Notes: generated by a model from the sequence alone, not told the origin. DNA of 64,000 nucleotides from Catenulispora acidiphila DSM 44928 (GCF_000024025.1 NC_013131.1:1178001-1242000), one strand, 5' to 3'. Shown: positions 1 to 8,509, counted from the stretch's first letter. A program made the numbers and translations.

Positions 1-61
1 CGGCGCGGAGTTGTTCCCGAGGGGGCTCCTGATCTGCCATGATCTGCCGGTGCCTTCGAAC

Positions 62-541
62 ATGCGCTTCAAGCTGAAGCTGTCGCCTCGTGGTTGGGTG
101 AGCTGGGCCTTTTTCGCTGCCAGCCCGGTGATCATCCCTGGCCTGGTCAGCCTCACCAAGCCTCGGCCCGTGCATTACTCGGGCTTGGGGTACGGACTGT
201 TCGCCGTGGCGGTGGGGCTGATCGTCCTGCACCGGGTTCGGGCGGCCACCGAGCTTGAGGCCGACGGTGTCCGGCTGCATCGCATGTTCTGGGTCAGGTA
301 CCTGTCGTGGAGTGAGATCACCGGCATCGAGATCCGTAAAGCAGGCAAGGCGCGCCTTGTGCAGGTACGGACGTCATCCGGCCGCGCGGTCAGGTTGCCG
401 GCTCCGATCGCGGGCGGAAGCTACGACGGCACACTGTTCGACGCCCAGCTTGCCGAGATCACGGCAGCGTGGAAGGCATCTCGGGGCGAAACCCACGAGC
501 CCGGCGCGAGCAGTGCTCGAAGCGGATCTCACCGGTTCTGA
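62..541 (+). CDS. PH-domain-like small membrane protein
   Basis: Protein of about 159 residues. It opens with two hydrophobic segments (about residues 14-35 and 43-60), followed by a soluble part with the sequence pattern of bacterial PH-type domains (ELEADGVRLHRMFWVRYLSW, then a basic strand around IEIRKAGKARLVQV). Such proteins sit in the inner membrane with the PH-like domain in the cytoplasm; their role is mostly unknown. I placed the start at the ATG where the first hydrophobic stretch gains a basic N-terminus (MRFKLKLSPRGW). An upstream TTG at position 11 is in frame, so the start is uncertain, and no good ribosome site is visible. The tail after about residue 140 is polar and likely disordered. 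It appears monocistronic; the 175 bases to the next gene hold nothing I recognise. Confidence 0.6.
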   Translation: MRFKLKLSPRGWVSWAFFAASPVIIPGLVSLTKPRPVHYSGLGYGLFAVAVGLIVLHRVRAATELEADGVRLHRMFWVRYLSWSEITGIEIRKAGKARLVQVRTSSGRAVRLPAPIAGGSYDGTLFDAQLAEITAAWKASRGETHEPGASSARSGSHRF

Positions 542-716
542 GCATCGCGCGGTCCAGTCCTGGTAGGCGCGGCGGACGTTGAGGCGCTAGAGACAGCCGA
601 TCGCGGATTCCGTCATGCGCTGCCACCCGCGCGTCGAAGGGGTCTGATGAGGTGCGCGTCCGCCGTTCAGGGTGTGGATCCGCTGAGGGCGGCGTCGACG
701 ATCTAGGGTTTCAGGC

Positions 717-1832
717 ATGAGCGCCGATGACTTCCGTAGGTTCGCGACGACGGCGGCCGGGACCTCGCCGCTGTACGCCGCGCTGGCCGAGCAGGTTGCC
801 GATGATGGGCGGCTGCGGGAGGTGTCTGAGGCCGCTGGCGATCCGTCGGTGGCGTTGTTCTTCGCTGCTGTGCAGCGGGTGCTGGCTGACCGTGGGGACC
901 ATCCGTTGGCTGCCTACTACCCGTCGTTCGGCGGCGACCGCGCGCCGGATGCGGAGCTGGCGGAGGCCTTTGAGGGCTTCGTGGTGGGACATCGTGATCG
1001 GCTTGAGGCGTTGCTGGTGACGGGACACGTCCAGAGCAACGAACCGTTGCGGGCCGCGCAGTTGCGGCCGGCGTTCGGCTGGGCCCAGGCCGGGCTCGGG
1101 CGTGCGTTGGGTCTGATCGAGGTCGGGACCAGTGCGGGGCTCTTGTTGTATCCGGAGCGCTATGGCTACGTATACGAGTTCGGCGACGGCTCGGTGCTGG
1201 AACGGCTGCCCGCAGCGGATCCTGACCAGCGCGACGATGTTCCGGGACCGGTGCTGCGGTGTCTGGTGCGCGGCGCGGCGACTGCGAAGACGCTTGCCCC
1301 GTTCGTCAGCAAGGAGCTGCGCGTTTCTTCGCGTGTCGGTATCGACCTGAATCCGTTGAAGCCGGCCGATGCCGAGACCAGAGCGTGGCTGCGCGCGCAG
1401 GTCTGGCCGGAGGAAGCCGATCGCCTGGCGCGTTTGGACGCGGCCCTGGCCATGGCGGCCCGGTATCCGTTGCGGCTGCGCCAGGGCGATGTGCTCGACA
1501 TCCTTCCGGCGGCGATCGGGATGGTGGCGGCTCCGTCCGTGCCGTGCGTCTTTCTCTCCAACACGCTGGCGCACCTCACTGCCGAGGCTCGCACCTCGTT
1601 CGTCGAGATCATCAGGGCCCTGGGATCGAGTCGAGATCTGGTGCTGATCCTGAAGGAACCTGATGCGGTGGGCTTGGGGCTGTTCGTTGAGCGGCCGGGC
1701 GGGGATCCGTCTGCGGCGCGGGCCGACTCGTTGGGTGCCGTCCTCTACCAGTCGGGTCGTGAGCGGTCCTTCTTGCTCGGCACGGCCGGATCGCGAGGCG
1801 ACTGGCTGGACTGGTCGCCTGCCATGCTCTGA
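717..1832 (+). CDS. DUF2332 family protein
   Basis: A 371-residue cytoplasmic protein matching the DUF2332 family, which is common in actinobacteria and proteobacteria and has no assigned reaction. Recognisable features are the N-terminal helical part with SPLYAALAEQVADD, the central LIEVGTSAGLLL segment (resembling a SAM-binding glycine loop) followed by a tyrosine-rich stretch, and the C-terminal VFLSNTLAHLT region. Length is normal for the family and no truncation is seen. The start ATG has only a weak ribosome site (AGGG). The gene is convergent with the HdeD-like gene downstream, with a 47-base gap. Function cannot be assigned; a methyltransferase-like fold is possible from the glycine loop, but that is inference. 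Confidence 0.8.
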   Translation: MSADDFRRFATTAAGTSPLYAALAEQVADDGRLREVSEAAGDPSVALFFAAVQRVLADRGDHPLAAYYPSFGGDRAPDAELAEAFEGFVVGHRDRLEALLVTGHVQSNEPLRAAQLRPAFGWAQAGLGRALGLIEVGTSAGLLLYPERYGYVYEFGDGSVLERLPAADPDQRDDVPGPVLRCLVRGAATAKTLAPFVSKELRVSSRVGIDLNPLKPADAETRAWLRAQVWPEEADRLARLDAALAMAARYPLRLRQGDVLDILPAAIGMVAAPSVPCVFLSNTLAHLTAEARTSFVEIIRALGSSRDLVLILKEPDAVGLGLFVERPGGDPSAARADSLGAVLYQSGRERSFLLGTAGSRGDWLDWSPAML

Positions 1833-1879
1833 ACAGGTGGTTCGGCCGGAACATGAGCAATCTCGCTGGCATGCGGGCG

Positions 1880-2470
1880 TCAGTGTGCGGCCGTGCGCAG
1901 TTGTGACCTGAGGCGGATGGCGGAGATGAGGAAGAAGATTCCGCCGAGGATGGCGTAGCCGCCGATAGCAGAGATGCTCGACGGGTCCTTGGCGGATTGA
2001 GCGAGGAAGCTGGCGCCGGCGAGGGTGGAGATGGCGCCGCTGATGATCAGGGGTATTTGCCCGCCCGCGGTGCGGTGGGAGATCGCGGTCGTGAGTTGGG
2101 TGATGCCGGAGGCTGCGGCCCATGCGCCCCAGACGGCGAGGGCGGTGCCGATGGATGATGTCGATGCCCAGCCGAGGGTGATGGCGACGCCGACGCTGAC
2201 CAGTACGTTGGCCCATTCCGCGAACGCTGGGCCCGACGGGCGGTTCTTGGAGCGTAGCTGCCACAGGACGGCGGCTGCGTCGACCAGCGGGTAGACGACC
2301 AGCAGAACTGTCAGCGCCGCTCCTGTGTGCTTGCCGGACGGGATGAGTAGCGCGGCCCAGACGACGGCGAATGCGAAGCGGGCGAAGTACAGGCGGCTGA
2401 GCATCGCGCTGAAGGGCTGCGGGGTGCTGGTGGTGTCGGCTGCGGTTTTTCTGGTTGCGACGGTGGCCAT
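1880..2470 (-). CDS. HdeD/DUF308-like membrane protein
   Basis: A 196-residue integral membrane protein with about six hydrophobic segments and short loops, in the style of the HdeD/DUF308 family: WAALLIPSGKHTGAALTVLLVVYPLVDA, then WGAWAAASGITQL, then IGGYAILGGIFFLISAIRL. HdeD proteins are linked to acid resistance in enterobacteria; in actinomycetes their role is undetermined. The gene is divergent from a TetR regulator at 2592, with a 22-bp palindrome between them. It is therefore probably the regulator's target, with the membrane protein made when the repressor is released. Confidence 0.75.
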   Translation of the reverse strand: MATVATRKTAADTTSTPQPFSAMLSRLYFARFAFAVVWAALLIPSGKHTGAALTVLLVVYPLVDAAAVLWQLRSKNRPSGPAFAEWANVLVSVGVAITLGWASTSSIGTALAVWGAWAAASGITQLTTAISHRTAGGQIPLIISGAISTLAGASFLAQSAKDPSSISAIGGYAILGGIFFLISAIRLRSQLRTAAH

Positions 2471-2506
2471 GGGGCTCTCTCTTTCGTGCGCTGCCTGCGG
2501 ATTCTT

Positions 2507-2528
2507 GTAGAGTTACTAGTACGTCTAC
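2507..2528. promoter_or_regulatory. Palindromic operator between HdeD-like and TetR genes
   Basis: A 22-bp interrupted palindrome, GTAGA-GT-TACTAGTA-CG-TCTAC, pairs 18 of 22 positions and includes a perfect central 8-mer TACTAGTA. It lies 36 bp from the membrane-protein start and 64 bp from the TetR start, as expected for an autoregulatory TetR operator. Binding by the adjacent TetR protein is inferred. Confidence 0.7.
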
Positions 2529-2591
2529 ATGGGCGACTCTAGACTGTGCCCAGCGCTGGTGCAACCAGCCGGACTGGAACGGGAGCAGGAC

Positions 2592-3212
2592 ATGCACGCC
2601 GATACCGACGAGTCAGTGACGCGCCCTTCGTCGGGCCCTGGTACGCGGGCGCGCATCCTCGCCGCGGCGAGCGAGCTGTTCTATGGGCAGGGCATTCGGG
2701 CCACGAGTGCTGACCGGATCATCGAGCAGGTCGGGATCACGAAGGTCACCTTCTACCGGCACTTCCGGACCAAGAGCGATCTTGTGGTCGCGTATCTGAA
2801 GGAGCAGGCCGCCGCCGAGCGGGGGTGGATGGAAAGCACGCGTCGTGAGGGCGACCCGGTGGGGTCGCTGCGCACACTCGCCACCGGAATCGGCGCGGCG
2901 AGTTGCCGTCCGGGGTTCCGGGGGTGCGCGTTCATCAACGCCGCGGCGGAGTTCGCTGATCCGGACGATCCGGTTCGGGCCGTGGTCGACGAGCATCGCG
3001 GGTGGATGTTGAGCGAGTTCGGCGCCATCGCCGCGGAGGCTGGGGCGAGCGACGCCGGCGCCATCGCGCGGGAGCTGATGCTGCTTCGCGATGGGGCGAT
3101 GGTCAACGGCTACCTCGGCGATCCGGCGGCTGTCGCCGACTCACTCGCGGCCGCCTTCACTGCGATCATGGCAACGGTCGAGGCAGCCGCGGTCGAGGCA
3201 GCCGCGGTCTAG
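2592..3212 (+). CDS. TetR family transcriptional regulator
   Basis: A 206-residue TetR/AcrR repressor. The N-terminal DNA-binding domain is clear (TRARILAAASELFYGQGIRATSADRIIEQVGITKVTFYRHFRTKSDLV, about residues 18-64), followed by a helical ligand domain carrying the CxFINAAAEF motif seen in this subgroup. I chose the ATG preceded by GGGAGCAGGA rather than the in-frame ATG 21 codons upstream, which abuts the palindrome at 2507-2528. The C-terminus is two copies of VEAAA encoded by a 15-bp tandem repeat; the stop codon lies in a third, mutated copy. It probably represses itself and the divergent HdeD-like gene; the ligand is unknown. Confidence 0.9.
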   Translation: MHADTDESVTRPSSGPGTRARILAAASELFYGQGIRATSADRIIEQVGITKVTFYRHFRTKSDLVVAYLKEQAAAERGWMESTRREGDPVGSLRTLATGIGAASCRPGFRGCAFINAAAEFADPDDPVRAVVDEHRGWMLSEFGAIAAEAGASDAGAIARELMLLRDGAMVNGYLGDPAAVADSLAAAFTAIMATVEAAAVEAAAV

Positions 3213-3221
3213 GCAGGCGTC
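3177..3221 (+). repeat. 15-bp tandem repeat forming the TetR C-terminus and stop
   Basis: Two exact copies of GTCGAGGCAGCCGCG followed by a degenerate third copy, GTCTAGGCAGGCGTC. The reading frame encodes VEAAA VEAAA V and then the stop: one G-to-T change turned the GAG of the third unit into TAG. The protein end was therefore shaped by repeat copying. Confidence 0.85.
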
Positions 3222-3360
3222 GCCTTAGGCAGGCGTTGACTGCTGCGGCGTCTACCAACAGCTGTGGATCTTCGGGCCTGGCGGGTTAAGGTTCTTTCAC
3301 CGGTCGCTGGTTGCGCCCCGCCGGGAGCGGAACGGGACCGGCCGACATCGAGGTGTTCCG

Positions 3361-4221
3361 ATGGGATTGATCAGCACGGTGGGGCTGGTGCTTCACCCCG
3401 AGCGTACGAGTGCGCCCACCGTGGAAACCGTGGTCCGCTGGAGCCGGGGTCGGGACGCCAAGGTGCTCGGGCTCACCGAAGAGGTGGCACGGATCGGCTG
3501 CGAAGCCGTGCCGGTGGGGGCCGAGGAGATGAACGCCTCCGCCGACCTCGTGGTCAGCCTGGGCGGCGACGGCACGATGCTGCGCGCGATGCGCCTGGCG
3601 GTCGGCGGCCGCGCGCCTGTGCTCGGCGTCAACGTCGGGCGCCTGGGGTTCCTGGCTGAGATCGACATTCCGGATCTTCCCGCCGCCCTTGACGCCATTG
3701 ACCAGCACAGCTTCACGGTGGAGGCCCGCTCGGGGGTGCGCGTCCGTTTCGGGGCTGATGAGGTGACGGCGCTGAACGACGTGGTGCTCGTCCGTTCCCC
3801 TGGGCACAAGTCCGCAGCGGTCGCGGTGCGCGTGCAGGGTCAGCCGTTCGTGCGATACAGCGCCGACGCGGTCGTCGTCGCAACACCGACCGGCTCCACC
3901 GCCTACAGCTTCTCCGCCGGCGGCCCGATCGTCTCGCCCCGAGCCGAAGGACTGCTGGTCACCCCGGTAGCCCCGCACTCAGCCTTCAACCGCTCGATCT
4001 TCCTCTCCAGCGGAGAAGAACTCACCCTCGAGGTCCTGCCCACCAGCGGCGACCTCGCCATCGAGGCCGACGGCCAACTGGTCGGCACCGTCTACCCAGG
4101 AGACGTCGTCGACGTGACGATGCTCCCCGCCGCCGCACGCATCGTGCGCCTAGGTCAGACCACGTTCTATCAGCGGGCGCAGCGCAAGCTGATGCTTTCG
4201 GGCTCGGCTGAGCCCAACTGA
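3361..4221 (+). CDS. nadK: NAD(+)/NADH kinase
   Basis: A 286-residue NAD kinase that phosphorylates NAD to NADP in the cytoplasm. The signature GGDGT is at residues 68-72, followed by GVNVGRLGFLAEI, a LND motif near residue 140 (family NE/ND region) and the substrate loop TPTGSTAYSFSAGGPIV near 180-195. Length and motif order are normal. The ATG has a GAGG ribosome site. The gene is not beside recN or a tlyA-type rRNA methylase gene, where the principal actinobacterial nadK is normally found, so this may be a second copy. It is convergent with the MetF-like gene five bases downstream. Confidence 0.92.
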   Translation: MGLISTVGLVLHPERTSAPTVETVVRWSRGRDAKVLGLTEEVARIGCEAVPVGAEEMNASADLVVSLGGDGTMLRAMRLAVGGRAPVLGVNVGRLGFLAEIDIPDLPAALDAIDQHSFTVEARSGVRVRFGADEVTALNDVVLVRSPGHKSAAVAVRVQGQPFVRYSADAVVVATPTGSTAYSFSAGGPIVSPRAEGLLVTPVAPHSAFNRSIFLSSGEELTLEVLPTSGDLAIEADGQLVGTVYPGDVVDVTMLPAAARIVRLGQTTFYQRAQRKLMLSGSAEPN

Positions 4222-4226
4222 GGATC

Positions 4227-5006
4227 TCAGAGCACAGCCTCGAGCCGTGCCGCGACCTGGCGGTAGCGGCTGACGGGTACGAGGTGGACGCCGGCGAAGG
4301 CGCCGGTGGCGCGGATGGCTAGGACTTGGTCGCAGGCTGCTTCTACGCCGGCTTGGGGGTCTTGGTCGACTGCTTGGACTAGGGCGTCGGGGATGTCGAT
4401 GTCGGGGATTGATGCTGCTAGGTTGCGGGCCATTGTGGGGCTGGCCAGGACCATGACGCCGGCGAAGATGGGGATGTCCAGGGTGATGCTCTCGCGCCAG
4501 CGGATGAGTGCTTCGAGGGAGAAGCTGACTTGGGCGAAGGCGAAGTCGGCTTCGTGCTTCCAGGTGGGGATTGGGCGGAGGCCGGTGGCTACGCCGACTT
4601 GGAACTGGCCGGCGCCTTGGAAGCGGGGGTCTTGGGCGGCGGCTCGGGATTGCTCGATCATGGTGCGGACGGTGAGGTCGCTGGTGCGGCCGCCGGAGGT
4701 TGGCTTGTCGCCGTAGACGAACAGGAAGCGGCGGACTCCGTAGGCGGCTGCGGTCAGGAGGTCGCGCTGGAGGCCGAGGACGTTTCTGTCGCGGGAGTTC
4801 AGGCAGGCTATTCCGCTCGCGCCCATGGCCTGGACCTCGTGGGCGACGGCGACGCTGGAGACGGTGGCGCGCCCGATGTGATTGTCCGGGATCAGGAACG
4901 AGTCGGCGATCGGGCTCATCACGCCGATCTGATGCCGCACGCGCTTCAGATCGGGGCGGGTGGGCGGCTCGATCTCGCAGATCAGATCGAAATCATGGTC
5001 AGGCAT
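4227..5006 (-). CDS. Methylenetetrahydrofolate reductase-like protein
   Basis: A 259-residue TIM-barrel protein of the MetF family, which reduces 5,10-methylene-THF to 5-methyl-THF with FAD. Features are CEIEPPTRPDLKRV at the N-terminus (the position of the family's EFFPP motif), an RDRN/LNSRDRN loop around residue 70, YGVRRFLFVYGDKPTSGG, and FAFAQVSFSLEALIRWRE with the expected spacing. It is shorter than E. coli MetF (about 296) and belongs to the compact actinobacterial branch, so activity on methylene-THF is probable but not certain. It is convergent with the NAD kinase. The 181 bases upstream hold its promoter region and no other gene. Confidence 0.75.
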   Translation of the reverse strand: MPDHDFDLICEIEPPTRPDLKRVRHQIGVMSPIADSFLIPDNHIGRATVSSVAVAHEVQAMGASGIACLNSRDRNVLGLQRDLLTAAAYGVRRFLFVYGDKPTSGGRTSDLTVRTMIEQSRAAAQDPRFQGAGQFQVGVATGLRPIPTWKHEADFAFAQVSFSLEALIRWRESITLDIPIFAGVMVLASPTMARNLAASIPDIDIPDALVQAVDQDPQAGVEAACDQVLAIRATGAFAGVHLVPVSRYRQVAARLEAVL

Positions 5007-5187
5007 GCCGGGACCCTACTTCTGAGTTCTCTGGGCGAGACATCTCATCTCACCCTCTGAGCGCGATGGCGGGGAAGGCTGCCGCCGTACTGAGCGGGTC
5101 CCGAGGTGGGATGATCCCGTTGTCCTGCGGGTCATGGTTCGGCGGGTCATGCCTGGGCGGCGGTTGCGGGAAGGAGGCTTCTGATTC

Positions 5188-5601
5188 ATGGGGTCGCGTG
5201 GGGTTTCGCACATTGAACTGTCATCCGTGCCCGTTGCGGCGCTGATCATCTCGGCGGCCGTCGGATGCTTGGCTGTGGCCGTCGTAGTGCTTCGCGTCGT
5301 GCCGACGTGGCAGCGTGCTCAGATCGTCCGCAACAATCTGGCGCCGGGCGTGGGCCTTTTGGCGGTGATCGCGTTCTTCAGCCGAAAGATGCTGTGGTAC
5401 GAGGCTGTGGTGCTGCTGCCGATGGCGTTGGCGGTGTTGCTGATGGGCAAGTTGCCGGAGGATCTTCCGCGGAGTACCGATCCGGCGATTCGAGAGCACC
5501 CGCAGTATCCGGCGATCCGGCGAAGGGGGATTGCCGCCTCTGTTGCCGTGATGGTGGTGATTTTTGGCGGAGCGATTCTGACTGCCGTCTTCGTCAGGTG
5601 A
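5188..5601 (+). CDS. Hypothetical three-segment membrane protein
   Basis: A 137-residue protein I do not recognise. Hydrophobic segments lie at about residues 14-36, 52-83 (possibly two helices) and 114-135, with a basic, proline-containing cytoplasmic loop (LPEDLPRSTDPAIREHPQYP) between. The start is supported by AAGGAGG ten bases upstream. It converges with the HxlR regulator gene, with a 23-base gap. No catalytic motif is visible. Confidence 0.7.
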   Translation: MGSRGVSHIELSSVPVAALIISAAVGCLAVAVVVLRVVPTWQRAQIVRNNLAPGVGLLAVIAFFSRKMLWYEAVVLLPMALAVLLMGKLPEDLPRSTDPAIREHPQYPAIRRRGIAASVAVMVVIFGGAILTAVFVR

Positions 5602-5624
5602 GCGTTCGCCTCCTTCACCGCTCG

Positions 5625-6104
5625 TCAGCTGTGGCGGGTCAGGATCTCGATGCGCTCGGCGGGGTAGGCGTCGGTTTTGACGCGGGTGAGGTCTTCGGGG
5701 GGGACTTCGTGGCCTTGGTTGTCGATCAGGCCGACGTGGACGGGGGCGCCTGCGGGGTCGTGGCGGAGGACGCTGGGGCCTTCGGGCCAGGGGAGGTGTT
5801 TGTCGCCCCATTCTTGGAGGGCCATGAGGGTTGGTAGGAGTTCGTGGCCGGCTGGGGTGAGGGTGTAGGCGTAGCGGCGGCGTTCGTTGTGTTCGCGGTA
5901 TTCGGTTTTTTGCATGACGCCGTGTTCGACGAGGGTTGCCAGGCGGGCGCTGAGGACGTCGGGGGCGATGCCGAGGCTTTGGCGGAAGTCGTCGAAGCGG
6001 GACAGGCCCTCGATGGCGTCGCGCAGGATCAGGATGGTCCACCGCTCGCCGATGACGCCGAGGGTGCGGGCGATCGAGCAGGGATTCTCTGGGACCTTGG
6101 CCAT
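5625..6104 (-). CDS. HxlR family transcriptional regulator
   Basis: A 159-residue MarR/winged-helix protein of the HxlR type. The family cysteine and motif CSIARTLGVIGERWTILILR are near the N-terminus, then FDDFRQSLGIAPDVLSARLATLVEHG (recognition helix) and RRYAYTLTPAGHELLPTLMAL. The C-terminal 60 residues extend the basic domain. HxlR proteins often sense electrophiles or redox through the N-terminal cysteine. It is divergent from the SDR gene at 6188, with an inverted repeat between them, so the SDR is its likely target. Confidence 0.9.
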   Translation of the reverse strand: MAKVPENPCSIARTLGVIGERWTILILRDAIEGLSRFDDFRQSLGIAPDVLSARLATLVEHGVMQKTEYREHNERRRYAYTLTPAGHELLPTLMALQEWGDKHLPWPEGPSVLRHDPAGAPVHVGLIDNQGHEVPPEDLTRVKTDAYPAERIEILTRHS

Positions 6105-6133
6105 GGGATCAGTATAGGGCGCTGGATTGCCTT

Positions 6134-6158
6134 TTCCAATTTAGGTGCTAGGTTGGAA
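6134..6158. promoter_or_regulatory. Inverted repeat in the HxlR/SDR divergent promoter
   Basis: TTCCAA and TTGGAA form perfect 6-bp arms separated by 13 bp, in the 83-bp spacer between the two divergent genes. The size suits a dimeric winged-helix regulator such as HxlR. Binding is inferred. Confidence 0.55.
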
Positions 6159-6187
6159 GAACCAACTCAGCGAAAGGCGCTCCTCCC

Positions 6188-6886
6188 ATGCAGCTCACCC
6201 ACGCCACCGCCCTCGTGACCGGCGCCAACCGCGGCCTCGGCCGCCACCTCGCGCAGCAGCTCCGCGACAGCGGCGCCCACGTCTACGCCGCCGCCCGGAA
6301 CCCCGCTTCCATCGACCTCGAGGGGGTCACCCCGCTCGCCCTCGACGTCACTGATCCCGCCTCGGTAGCCGCGGCGGCCAAGACCGCGACCGGCGTCTCG
6401 ATCCTGGTCAACAACGCCGGTGTCGCCACGTTCGCGAGCCTGCTCGACGGCGACGTCGAGGACATCCACCGCGAGTTCGACACCAACTTCTTCGGCACGC
6501 TGGCCGTCACCCGCGCCTTCGCGCCCCAGCTCGGAGCGCATGACGAGAGCTACGTCCTCAACATCTTGTCGGTGCTCTCCTGGGTGTCGATGCCCCACCT
6601 CGGCGGCTACAGCGCCTCGAAGTCGGCGCAGTGGTCCCTCACCAACGCGCTGCGCCAGGAACTCGCCGGCCAGGGCACCAAGGTCGGCGGTCTCCACGTC
6701 GGCTACATGGACACCGACATGGCGGCGGCGGTCGAGGACTCCAAGCTCGACCCGGCCGACGTCACCCGTCGCGCCCTCGAGGCGATCAAGGCGGGGGAGA
6801 CGGAGATCGTCATCGACGAGCTCAGCCGGAACGTGCGCGCCGGGCTGTCCGGCGGTGTGGCCGCGCTGTATCCGAGCGTGGCTTGA
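6188..6886 (+). CDS. Short-chain dehydrogenase/reductase
   Basis: A 232-residue classical SDR. Residues 8-17 hold the cofactor loop TGANRGLGRH; NNAG follows near residue 77, and the catalytic YSASK near residue 140 gives the normal Tyr-x3-Lys pair. An Arg after the first strand suggests NADPH preference. The substrate is unknown. The start ATG follows CGAAAGGCGCTCCTCCC. It is transcribed away from the HxlR regulator, which probably represses it. Confidence 0.88.
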   Translation: MQLTHATALVTGANRGLGRHLAQQLRDSGAHVYAAARNPASIDLEGVTPLALDVTDPASVAAAAKTATGVSILVNNAGVATFASLLDGDVEDIHREFDTNFFGTLAVTRAFAPQLGAHDESYVLNILSVLSWVSMPHLGGYSASKSAQWSLTNALRQELAGQGTKVGGLHVGYMDTDMAAAVEDSKLDPADVTRRALEAIKAGETEIVIDELSRNVRAGLSGGVAALYPSVA

Positions 6887-6942
6887 TCTGGACGGGACAG
6901 CCGACGGGACAGCTGACAGGACGGTCGACAGAGACAGCCGAC

Positions 6943-6972
6943 GGTCCGGACGACCGTGAAGTCGTCCGGACC
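6943..6972. terminator. Hairpin terminator between convergent genes
   Basis: Perfect 12-bp arms GGTCCGGACGAC and GTCGTCCGGACC around a 6-base loop, located between the SDR stop and the stop of the leftward gene at 6997. It can act on both strands. It is preceded by a degenerate GGGACAGCCGAC-type tandem repeat. Confidence 0.75.
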
Positions 6973-6996
6973 GATCGCACGACCGAAGCCCGACGG

Positions 6997-7992
6997 TCAG
7001 GTCGAGGCGTCGGTCGGGATGAAGCCCGTCGCGCTGGGAGCCGGCCGGTTCCCCGGGTTCGCCGTCATCCGCTTGTTGGCGCCGTCGTACAGCCAGATCT
7101 CGTCATAGCTGTTCGTCAGGACCGGCTTCGTCTGCTTGGGCGCGCCGTGGTAGGTCGGCGCATCCGGCGGCGGGTTCGGGTTCGGGTAGACCAACGGCGA
7201 GCCCGGCAGCCAGAACTTCCACCCCGGCTTCATCCCCGGCACGGTGTAAAGGGTTTCTAGCCTGGTCTCGCGCACGACCTTGTGCCCGCCGGCTGACATG
7301 TCGGGTCCGACGTAGATGTCGACGACCCGGTCCTCGACCTTCGTCGGCAGGTCGGGACCCGCCATGACGCCGGCCACCGGGACCATGAGGTTGCCGCCGC
7401 CGATGGTCTGCACGGCGAACAACGGCGAGAAGTACTTGTCGGTCGGCGTGTGTCCCGCGCAGGGCAGCGTGTCGCCGGTCGTCTGCGGCGGCGCCGTGAC
7501 CGTCATCCGGCAGATCAGGGCTCTGCCGTTCTTGCCGCCCGCCGGGGTGTCGCACTCGACGAACCCGGACGTCGCCAAGTCCGCCTTGCCGTACGTCGTG
7601 GTCTCGTGCGGCGCGTACCGGCAGGCGGAATCGGTGGTCATCCAGTAGAAGGCGCCGTCGATGTCGCTGGGAACCTTGATGGCCTCTCCCACCTTCACCT
7701 GCTTCACCGGCGAACGCTGACCGGGCGGTACCTGGTCCGGCGCAGTAGTGCCCGACGCGCTGGGGGAGAATCCGGGAGAGATCACCGCACCGCCCGAGCC
7801 GGAGGACGTGCCCAGCAGCACGAACACCGAAGCGCTCACCAGCGCCGCGACGCCGACCACGCCGACCGCGGTGCGGGCCCGGTCCCGAGCCCTGCGCCGC
7901 CGGGCGCCCGCCATGACCTGCTCGGCGCTGACCGGGGACGGCGTGAACGCGTAGCCGTGCATGGCTTCGCGCAATGAATCGTCGAAGTTCAC
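6997..7992 (-). CDS. Membrane-anchored partner of the ECF sigma factor
   Basis: A 331-residue protein with a short cytoplasmic N-terminus (about 40 residues, ending in the basic ARRRRARDRART), one membrane segment (about 41-62) and a long proline-rich extracellular domain. The layout is that of small membrane proteins encoded beside SigE-family ECF factors. The N-terminal region is too short to be a normal zinc anti-sigma domain, so an anti-sigma role is inferred from position only. GTG start; the gene follows the sigma factor gene after 7 bases, with its ribosome site (GAGAGG) inside that gene, so the two are probably translationally coupled. The outer domain has conserved-looking cysteines (RYAPHETTTYG/FVECDTPAG) but no known fold that I recognise. 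Confidence 0.7.
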   Translation of the reverse strand: MNFDDSLREAMHGYAFTPSPVSAEQVMAGARRRRARDRARTAVGVVGVAALVSASVFVLLGTSSGSGGAVISPGFSPSASGTTAPDQVPPGQRSPVKQVKVGEAIKVPSDIDGAFYWMTTDSACRYAPHETTTYGKADLATSGFVECDTPAGGKNGRALICRMTVTAPPQTTGDTLPCAGHTPTDKYFSPLFAVQTIGGGNLMVPVAGVMAGPDLPTKVEDRVVDIYVGPDMSAGGHKVVRETRLETLYTVPGMKPGWKFWLPGSPLVYPNPNPPPDAPTYHGAPKQTKPVLTNSYDEIWLYDGANKRMTANPGNRPAPSATGFIPTDAST

Positions 7993-7999
7993 GATCGCC

Positions 8000-8509
8000 C
8001 TACCTCTCCCGCTCAGCGAGGGACTCGTCCAAGCCCGGGAACGCGCGCATCCGCGCCATCGCCCGGAACAGGGTGCTCTTCACGGTGCCCTGCGCGATGC
8101 CGGTCTCGGCCGCGATCGCGGCGATGTCGAGGTCGGAGTAGAAGCGCAGAACGACGACGGCACGCTCCCGCGGAGTCAGCGTCGCCAGAGCCCGGCGCGG
8201 CACGTCGCTTTGCGCGAGCCGTATCGCGTGGTCGTCGCTCACCACGCTGTCGGGGGCAGGCTCGATCAGCACCTCGCGGTTGCGTCGGCGGCGCCACCAG
8301 TTCCGGTACTGGTTGACGATGATCTGCCGGACGTAGGCGTGCGGATCGTCGACCTGGATTTTGGGCCAGCGGATGTAGGCGCGCTCCAGGGACTCCTGCA
8401 CCAGGTCGGCAGCCCGATGCGGGTCACCGGTCAAGAGCTCGGCGAACCGAGTCAGACGGCCGACGCTGCCCGCGACGAACTCCGTGAAGGCTGCGTCTGA
8501 CCGATCCAC
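8000..8509 (-). CDS. SigE-family ECF sigma factor
   Basis: A 169-residue extracytoplasmic-function sigma factor. Region 2 (FVAGSVGRLTRFAELLTGDPHRAADLVQESLERAYIRW) is followed by a basic linker NQYRNWWRRRRNRE. Region 4 (LTPRERAVVVLRFYSDLDIAAIAAETGIAQGTVKSTLFRAMARM) gives the promoter-recognition helix. I chose the GTG start with GAAAGG upstream; the open frame continues far upstream but only as the antisense of the alcohol dehydrogenase gene. It is followed by a membrane protein that likely controls its release. Confidence 0.9.
   Translation of the reverse strand: MDRSDAAFTEFVAGSVGRLTRFAELLTGDPHRAADLVQESLERAYIRWPKIQVDDPHAYVRQIIVNQYRNWWRRRRNREVLIEPAPDSVVSDDHAIRLAQSDVPRRALATLTPRERAVVVLRFYSDLDIAAIAAETGIAQGTVKSTLFRAMARMRAFPGLDESLAERER

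Noticed and set aside
711-2597. Long minus-strand open frame over the DUF2332 and HdeD-like genes
   Set aside because: Arg/Pro/His-rich translation with no domain; it is the antisense shadow of supported genes.
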